From assembly GCA_006247105.1 (NCBI GenBank), contig CM016929.1, positions 682,001 to 746,000 on the forward strand: a stretch of 64,000 bases of DNA, given 5' to 3'. How positions within the stretch are numbered: position 1 is the first letter of the stretch; the number at the start of each line of letters is the position of its first letter. Both the position numbers and the translations under genes were made by a program. Origin of the DNA: Giardia muris. Taxonomy: Eukaryota > Fornicata > Diplomonadida > Hexamitidae. A model generated the notes under the pieces. The model was not told the DNA's origin. It saw only the letters and a list, made by a program, of their open reading frames with translations, and ran no database searches. Of the stretch, positions 28,388 to 37,500 are shown one piece after another.

Positions 28388-28513
28388 TTTCCAGCCCCAC
28401 AATGGCCTTGTCCATAACCATAGGGTCACCGTCCGTAGTCCCAAGGCCGTGCGGATGGAGCCTTGCGCCCGGAGAGCATAACCTTTTCAAGCCTCTCAAT
28501 ATGGCACTCAAAA
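28388..28513. promoter_or_regulatory. Divergent promoter region between two giant genes
   Basis: These 126 bases separate the start codons of the ~3018-aa and ~3828-aa genes. The plus-strand ATG is preceded by CTCAAAA and the minus-strand ATG by CTGGAA. No further motif can be named. Confidence 0.4.
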
Positions 28514-31500
28514 ATGGCCGAGCACTTAGATATTCAAGACCTTGGCCAACCCTCCGGTCCACCCACGACACGGCCGCTCCGCCTCCAGTGTCGAATATCC
28601 GATGACCTGGTCGACTTCGATACGTCTCCTCGCTACGCCCTCCTCGCGTCGGCCCACCGTGCCACGCTCTTCTACGCCCAGTCCTCCGCCGTGGTCCGGT
28701 CCCTCGACTTCCGGGCGGCCATCCTGCGAGTCGTCCTCGCGCCTACAGATGTCTTCGCTTGCATTATAACAGACGATGCCGTCGCATATCTCATCGACCT
28801 ACAGCTCCCCTTAGCGGCCGAGCCCGTCTACAATGCCGTCGATCTCATTGCCTCTGCGCAGGCAGGGCGGCCGATCGCCGCCATTGCATCCGCCCGTCGA
28901 GGCTTGCTATTCCTCCCTAAAGAACTTCCTCGACGCATATCAAAGGCGACTATAAGCTTTGCGGGTACAGAAACGCCTGAATTCCTCGTCGGGTTTGTCC
29001 CCTGCACAGGAGATACCATTCTTGGGCGTTCTCTCCTTTACTTCAGAAGTCTTGACCTACTCGTCACATATCGGCTCCGTAATACCTTTGCCATCGTCCG
29101 TTACAGCCCGGTGGGCCTTTCGGTTGTTGGAGATACAGCAGGCTTCATCTACTTGCTGGCGACTTCTGCAGACTTGACACTAGTTATTCAAGACGTTTGT
29201 AGTTCAGATGCTGACGCCCCGGCGCTTTTCGAGCTGGGGCAGGTGTATCCGGAGCCCCCTGTCTCTCTACATATCCTCACTCCCCGCTCCATCCTCCTCG
29301 CATATGCCGACGGTCTGATGCTAGAGTATGACGCATTCAATCGTCAAATCGTCAAGCATGAGATTGTGGGGATCTCGCCTGGGATGGAGGGAAGCAATGA
29401 GCTTGTTTCTCGACAGCATGAGAGAGTGTTCCAAAGCATTCGAGGAGTGCCTCCTAGAGATCACGATGCCATTACACGCGAGGCACGGTCAAGGTTCTCA
29501 CGCATTTCACCTTCGGAATCCTTAACACACCAAGCGATCTTCCAAGAAAGTCTTTATCGCGAAAGTCTTATGGATGCAACTAACGTCGTCGTGGATGAGG
29601 TTCGGGGGAGGACAATTGGAGAGGCGGGGACGACTTATCCCGGGGCACTCGATATCCTCCCCTATGCGTCAAGAAGGGTTGGCGTCGTCCATGACCATAC
29701 CTTTGTGCGAGGCTTTGGGTCATCCCAGGTTGTCGTCGTTGACCACTACCTTATCCTCTTTGTCGTCGTCCATGGATACCTTCTCGCATATAATCTGACC
29801 GCATATCCGAACTCCTATCCCCCGCCGATCTTCGTCGCGTACATCCCACGAATGGGGATCACCGTCACTGAGACCGCGGCCGTGCGGGTGGCGAACCGTG
29901 ACGTCGACACGAAGAGCCGCACGCGACAGTTCTCGCATATGAAGCTCCGCCTTCATGGCCATCGCCTGATCCTTAGCACTCGAAATGCCCTTCATACCCT
30001 CAGTCTCCCACAATTCTTACTGCCCTTATCAGAGTATCGCATATCGGTCGTAGCACCGCAAATCCTACATCACATCCCTCGGATCAGCAAAGACGACCTT
30101 CTCCATAACGTACAGGAGCTGGCGGCAGAGCTGTTGCACTCGAAGGATGGACGTAGATGCGGATCCCGGATGATTCGGTCTCAAAGTGCCCCATTAGATC
30201 GAGTCCCACATAGTCCTTCGCATCAGAAACCTCGGGCACGATCAGCGCAACGCTCCATGCCCTTGCACCCGGAGGATATCGTCGCCATTGATGCGCACAT
30301 CCAGCAGGCGAAGGAGCGATATATCCGTGAGCGCGTGCTCTCGCGCATCCTGTCTCGAATTGAGTATGGTCACCAACCACCTGGGACATTCATCCAGGTT
30401 CCAAATCCACACTCCGACTCCCCTGCTGCAGTAGTGTCGGACGCTGCCCCACGATCTAACCTGCCCTTGCAAGGCAGAGGCAATCAGGGGAAATATCCAC
30501 ACTCCTTCAGTGCGTCCACAAGCTCGGATGGATCCGACAAGGATAACGATCATGTAGAATACACATCATCTCTACAACTCCGAGCGCGAAGAAGTGCTCG
30601 GATGGCTAGCACAGCTCCAGAACGCCAAAGCTGTCCCTCAGAACGGAGCATAGTTCACCCCCTTCATGTGCGCGAGGCATCTAATATCAGTGCCATTGGG
30701 TCCGTCTCAAGTCTTTGTCCAGAAGTGCAGCTTCCACCAGATCAACTTGATGAGTCATCAGGAGCGAGTCATATTCAGTCTATGGAGGTCCTGGTACAGC
30801 CGGAACCAGAAGAATCTGTGCTGCCGTCGCGATTGTATCATAACTCCCTTCATGGATTCCCACGTATCTCAGCACCAGGGATGCGATCTTTCGATGCATC
30901 TCTAGGAGACCTTTTAGACTTCATTCTTACTCCCTCGCGCGGTTCCTCACCAACACAGAACGTGCTCCCGTCACCGAGTCAGCCTTTATGTGCGTCTTCA
31001 CCGTCTGTTGCGTTTGGAGCGCTCCTTGTTGGGAAAGGAGCTCCAAATATTCGCAGAGTCGTAGAGTTACGACGAGCGTCGCGCCTCCTTCAGGGAAATG
31101 CTCGGGCGGCACATGTCGCTTCGGACCTTATGACTGTTCTCCAGCTTTCTCGGACCGGAGAGCGCGTAAAAACTACCCAGCGTATCCCTGTCACTGATGC
31201 CGAGGATGTTCTCGCATCTGGCTTCTTCACGGCCGACGAGCAGTTGGAAATCCGAGGGGCTCTTTATAGATGTCCAGGTAGACCATCTGACGTTCTGGCG
31301 GCATCTACTGGCGTTCGACCGAGGCGAAAGTCGGCATACTTCGCCCGGCCGGAACGCAATGAGACTAGTAGCCTGACGGCCCAGTATCTGCCAAATAGCT
31401 TCGGTTCACACCCAACTTCTTCACGGAGACCGACGACCAAGGAGACAGTCAGCGCAGGGTCTGGTCCTGAGGTGCAGCCTCTCCCTGTGCCAAGTACGGC

Positions 31501-34500
31501 ATCACCCACTCGAACAGATTCACGACAATTAGACTTTCGTAGCGGAGACTTCATCAGTCAAAGACCCTTCGCTCCGCATAAGGCCATTTCGCCTAAGCAG
31601 GTGCGACCAGCCCCAAGAATTGTCATGAAACCTGTCGCTGCTCTTGAGGAGTCACCTGAAAACGTATATCCCCTGGCAATTGAACCAAAAGAACAGGATG
31701 TGCAACCTTCACCCAGAGACACTCGTTCATCCCGTGCACGCCCCTCATCCAGCGTTCCCGTGTTTACCTCGAGTGTCGTATTTGAAGATTTAGAGGAACT
31801 CTTCCCACCCGAACAGATGGGTTCCGGAAGACCATCTACACAGTCCCAACCTCAGCCTCATTCTACTTCCGCCTTGAGAAGGCAATCGCATACAGAAGCA
31901 GCCCCCGTAGAGCGGAAGGCAAAATCTGTGATGGGGACGCGAAAGGAACCCTTGACACGCCAGCCGACCCATCATGAGTGGCTGAAGTCTCGAGCAAAGA
32001 GCAGCGACAATGTGCGAATCACGGTCTTCTCAGGGATCCCGAAGTACTACAACAGGCAGACGCATATCATCTACCCCCATCAGAACGCAAAGGAAGAGCG
32101 TTCACCACAGCTGAATCCCCGCTACATTTCCTTCGCGAAGGCGCTTCCCCGGCCCTCGTCCGCAGAGGATGTTGTGCCACGACAGCATGGAGTCCATGGA
32201 GGCAAGGATAGAAGGACTACCACCCCCGAGACACCTAAGAGAGATTCAACGCGTGCATTGCGCTTGGAAGCACCTACGGCCACCTCACAGGAACCCGAGT
32301 GCTCCAATATAGATATGTTTTCGCAGCTACATAAGGCCTTTGATGCAATCGACGCCTTGGAGTTTGCAGAGGCAGACCGTAGTCTGATCCATCGATATAC
32401 CCAAACCATATCCAGTATTATTGGGGGGCAAGAATATGCACCAGAACGCCCAGCCCTTTTGGTCCGCTCACTTCCTCCGACCACGCTTGCTAAACTAACC
32501 ACCGCCATCGGGTCTCTGGTATATAATCTTAGCGTCAGCAGTGCGGCATCGGATGATGTTTCCGTTGAGCGACCAGCTCCAGGGGCTCTCCGGGCGGCAT
32601 TGGATGAGTTGAATAGAGCATTCCCGAGTATGATAGCTGTACAACCGGAAAGCCGAGGTTCGGAGGCATCCCACCTGCCTCGGAGCACCTTTGACACAGG
32701 ATCTTATCAATCATTCACAACTCTACCTCAGAGGAAGAGCCTGATTGCGCGCAGTAGTACCCTCAACACTCCCGCCAAAGGCTTGTCTCGCCAGTCAACC
32801 CAATCGTATATGGCATCACTTCCGTCCCAAAGACCCTCGGAGAACATATTCTCTCTCAAGGACGTCCTCAATGTCTTCTCTAATCTCGGTGTGCATGTAG
32901 ACGCAAGCGGCGCGATCCTACCAATGGAGCTGGAACGAAGACAGAAGCGGCGACATAGAGTAGAAGTCCCTTGTGGCCTTGCAGACGTTGAGGACGCATC
33001 CGACGACGAGGCTAACGTTTATACCTGCCAGGTCAAGGAGCTTACTATGAGCGCCCTCAATACCCCTTCTCCGGAGCGAAAGGAGCCGCGTACACGTCGA
33101 GATCCTGCTCAACGAAGCAAACGGCTTCATGATCAGTACGTTGTTAAAAGGCATTTGAGTTCCGCAGAGTACCTACCACCAAGACGTGAGCTTCGGCAGC
33201 TTTCCGAGAAATACGCTGCAATCTACCACTATCCCTTCGGAGAAGGTTCTCCTGGGCGGCAAAGCCCACTTCTCCGAGTGTCGAAATGCGACGAGCCACC
33301 AGCCCCACAGGCGTCGTCAATAAGTACACACCACTATGACAGGAGCGTCTCCCTCGTCCAATCGGTGCTCACAGATCTTGATCTCCTTCCTCAAGCACAA
33401 TCCTTCGAGACATCCATCGAAGGATATCGCTACACAATCGGACAAGCGGATTTGACTCGCATGCTCCTTGCCACATCCGAGCAATCCGAGAGTCACTCGG
33501 CGCAAGCGATCATGGCTCTTCTCCCCGAGTCCATGCGTGAGGATGAGGTCTTCGTCCAATCGCTATCCGACTTTCTTGGAGAGCGACTTGTAGCGATCCG
33601 TGAGAACCAGGTTCAGCTGGGTAGGCTTTTCCATTCTCGTAGGCATGGGTATCCCGAGCGCAAGACCCCTGTGAGGTGTAGAATCACTGGAAACGACGAG
33701 GATATCCGGGTGCATAAGAAAGAACAACGGCATAGTCAGGACAGAGAGCAGTGGAGTCAGGAACAACTCACAAAGCCGAGTCTTGAGGCATCTCAGGATG
33801 AACTGGAAGAGAGTCAAGTATTACGTGCCCCCAGTCCCATTCAGGACGTCTCAGAGCTTTCTATCATTTCTCCTCGGAAGATCAGTCAAGGTCGGTGCAG
33901 AGCCCAAGATACGTGTAGGACGGCTAGTCCTGGGACGGACATTCTCATCACCCCATCAGCCCTCGCATCTGGTCACTTCCAGCATAAACCCACGAAGAAG
34001 GCCATTTCCATTGAGCCCACGACGAAGATTCGCCAGCCGGTCACTAACTTCAGTATCATACAGACAGAAGAATCTCCGAAGCAGGTGTCGGCTCAATCGG
34101 CGCATATCAAAGTCTTCATGCCGAACGTAACAAGACAGCAGCCCGACGATATCTCGATCCAGAGCGCTCGGACCAGCGAGGTCAGCGGTCCTAGCACCCA
34201 TTCCTTCCGGCTGTTTTCGGCAACGCACGATCGGATTCGTCCTCGATCCGCCTTAGCAATTCAGGAACTGACCTTCGACGATACTCGCACGATCCCACCC
34301 GAGGTGGCGGGGAGCGTTTCAAGGTTGCGGAGTGCATCTCGTGGGTGGTCTTCGCGTCTATCCAGCGCTCGGACGGAGAACATCCTCGGAAACGATAGCG
34401 AAAGCGACTCGGGCCTCCCCATGGCCTCATCACAGCGCTCGCTTACTTCCTCCCACCTCACCATCTCCCTGGTTGACTTTGGCACTCCTTCTCCAGTTAG

Positions 34501-37500
34501 GCACATACGTCATGATCCCGATAAACTTGACTTCCAGAGAGTCGTTTCGGCGAGACGCCCGGGTAGCGGCAGACTGGCAGTAAGCTTCGTGAATCAAGTC
34601 ACGCAGTCGCCTCTCCGTCATCCTTCACCCATGACTAGCCCTCTCAAGCCAACCTCAGAGATTACCGAGTTCAACGAGTCCCAATGCCCTTCTACTGCCC
34701 AAGCTCTCCGTCTGGAGCAGAGTCTGATTGCAGATGCTCCTGCGACAGATATGACACAGGACTCGTTGGAGTTGCCAACGCCAGACCTGCGCTTCCTGGA
34801 ACGTGATCAAGCGCTCGTCAAATCGTGTGTTGCAAGGGATCCCTATCGTCTTCGTAGCGCCCGCGGCACGTCCGGCTTATCAACCTCGCCATCGGGAATC
34901 CCGCTTAGAACTCAACGTCGGATGAACTCAGCATCTAAGCACTCCGACCTTGTAGAGACTTCCGCTGGGTCACAACCCTCCGGTCACTATACTGGTTTGC
35001 AGAAACGCTATCGCTACGGGACATTGACACCGGAAGAGGGGTTTCCAGCACATCCTGGCCGCTCGCGCTCCTGCCTCGGCCTCCGGAGGCACGTGCATGA
35101 TGGTTACATGAGTGTTCTGCAGGTTGTGCTCCACGATTTTACATATCAAGGGTCTAGTCTTGAATCTTCTAGACCGACGATCCGAGAGACAGTCTGGAAG
35201 ATGATTCAGGCGGCCACTGATGCATCCGCATCTCCACAGAAAGCGAGAGAGGTTCATGGCCGTTCTATGAGCCGGCTCCTTGCACCCTTGCCAAGCACTT
35301 TACCATACCCTCAATTCGCGAGTTACATATCGCCCCCTCCCCAGATTCAAATATCCCCAGGACTTTTCTTTAGTAAGGCGTCTCCAGTACCAGCCAGCAT
35401 ATCTTATATCCCAGAAAGCAATACTAGTGCATATTCGCGGGTGTCTATGACAGCTGAAAGCGCGACTAGGCCCGGTTCTGGAAGGAGTTCTAAGCTTGCC
35501 GCTGTCATTTCGGGAGACCCCGTTTTTCAGCAACACGACGAGGAGTTTCAGGCGCAACAGCTTCTGAACATCGCCTCGGCTGGCTCCCCACTCTCTGGGT
35601 TTCTTTACAGAGATACCCTTCGACTCATTCATTCGGCGTACTACGACTCTTCGGGTGCCTACACATACGCCGAGGCCCAGGCTCGGAGCACAGGGCTCCG
35701 TCTACACGCGACAAGCATGTTTTATAACCTTCCCGCATGTTTTCGGGCATCCTGTATCTTCGGACACACTGCCATTGATAAAGATCCGCCCTCGCAGCTC
35801 GTTGCGGTTGAGGATGCGCGCTTCTGGCAACTCGAAGATAAGGCTTCGCCACTTGAGCACCTTGCATTTGCCGTGAATATGGATACACCCTTCGTCGGGG
35901 ATATTAATGCGAGCACGGATTCTCCATTTTCGGATAGCAAGGACGTGTCAGACCTCGCAATCTCTGCAATTATTTTCCCCTCGGGACGCACACAGCTCGT
36001 TAGATATATTCCCAGCTCGTTGGCACACTCCGCAGATGCCTCAGAGGGTTACGAGAGCCAGCTGACTGCGCTTCAACGGGTTGTGAGTCAAAGTGTGCGA
36101 GTCCTTTTACTTTCTCCCAGATCTAAGTCCGCTCAGCATTGTACCTACACACGGACCCGTCGTCCCCATCGGCCCACAAGTCCTCATGGGGGCCAAAGGA
36201 CTAACCGCTGGACCCTGAAGCTCTACCAACTTGAAGCCGAGTTGCAACGGGTTGATCGCTTCGGCGTGCGTTCTCTTCCCCGTACGCTTATTGACGATTG
36301 TAGTCCAGGTTTTCTGGCTCAGCATTGGCTCAATACCATTGGTCGACACTGTCAGAGTCGATCTCAGCGTCCCTTCCTCATGCAGACAGGACAAAACGTC
36401 GCACTATCACGCTTCAGGCAGCGTAAAGGCTCGTTTGTTACCACCTTCGAAGGAACCCCATATATCCCAACCGCACGGCCTCACTATATCCTCTTACGAC
36501 ATGAGATAGAACTCCTACATACACCGTATTACCTAGAGCGGTGTGTCTCGGATGATGAACTGATGCACAAGGGGATCTATGAGCATAGGCACAATCCCGA
36601 CTCTGCCAAGGATCTCGCTTATGCTTGCGAGGAAAGCCTCTCCCTGGTCACCCACAAGGTTGACCTGCTTTGCAGTCTCGTTCCGTCTGTGATGAATCTC
36701 CCTCTTACAACTAAGCCCAATGAAGAGGCTAGCGTCCTGGCTAACGAGCAGCATATTTGTGAGGAGCTCGAGAGGACAGAAGTAGCCCCTGCGGAGTTGC
36801 AGCTTGAGGTCTTCCCTGAGGGGCTCCAAATCTTCAAGTATACGCCCTTCACGACGATCGTCGAAGGTTCCTTCCTTCTGCTCGCACACGAGCGTATTTG
36901 GAGCTTCACAACATCATGGGATCGCATTCTGGCGAGCCCGAACGGTATGGTCCCGAGTGTTGCACAGGCGTCAGCCATTGTACTCGAGGAGAAGGGAGAA
37001 CGCGTAAAGCGTACTCCGAGCTTCACCTTACCCACGGATGTGGAAGCGCATCTTTTTGAGACGGGTTATGAGCGGTATAAGAGAAATGTGTGGCAACGGA
37101 AGAAGCAACAGATTCAGACCATGTATCAGTTATCATGGGAAGCCGTCGAGAAGATGTCACGGAGACGGATTCGTAAGTTGCTTCGGCAGCAGAAGAGTAT
37201 CGGGAAAGTCCGTGGATCTTTTCTGATGGAACGGCGCTCCTCTAATCCGTCGACTCTGACTCCATTCTCTCCTGACGAAGATGAGAGTCGCATTCTCATG
37301 TTTGGTAATCCTCGTGGCTATGAGGCTGACATGAGTGGTCAAAGAGATGGTAGGGTTTATAGTCTCGATATTCATGCGATTATTGCTCAACATCGTCGGG
37401 CATCCACACCAGGCTCTTACCGACCGAGTAGTGCGGGCCCGTCCATTTCCAGTATTCATGACGAGTCCTTTGCAACAGTCACTCCTCTCCAGCCACGGAC

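Noticed and set aside
28463..28513. Starts at TTG or GTG for several long genes (28463, 28444, 58032, 62936, 46894, 3567)
   Set aside because: Eukaryotic initiation makes the first in-frame ATG more likely, and in most cases that ATG is preceded by an A-rich stretch.
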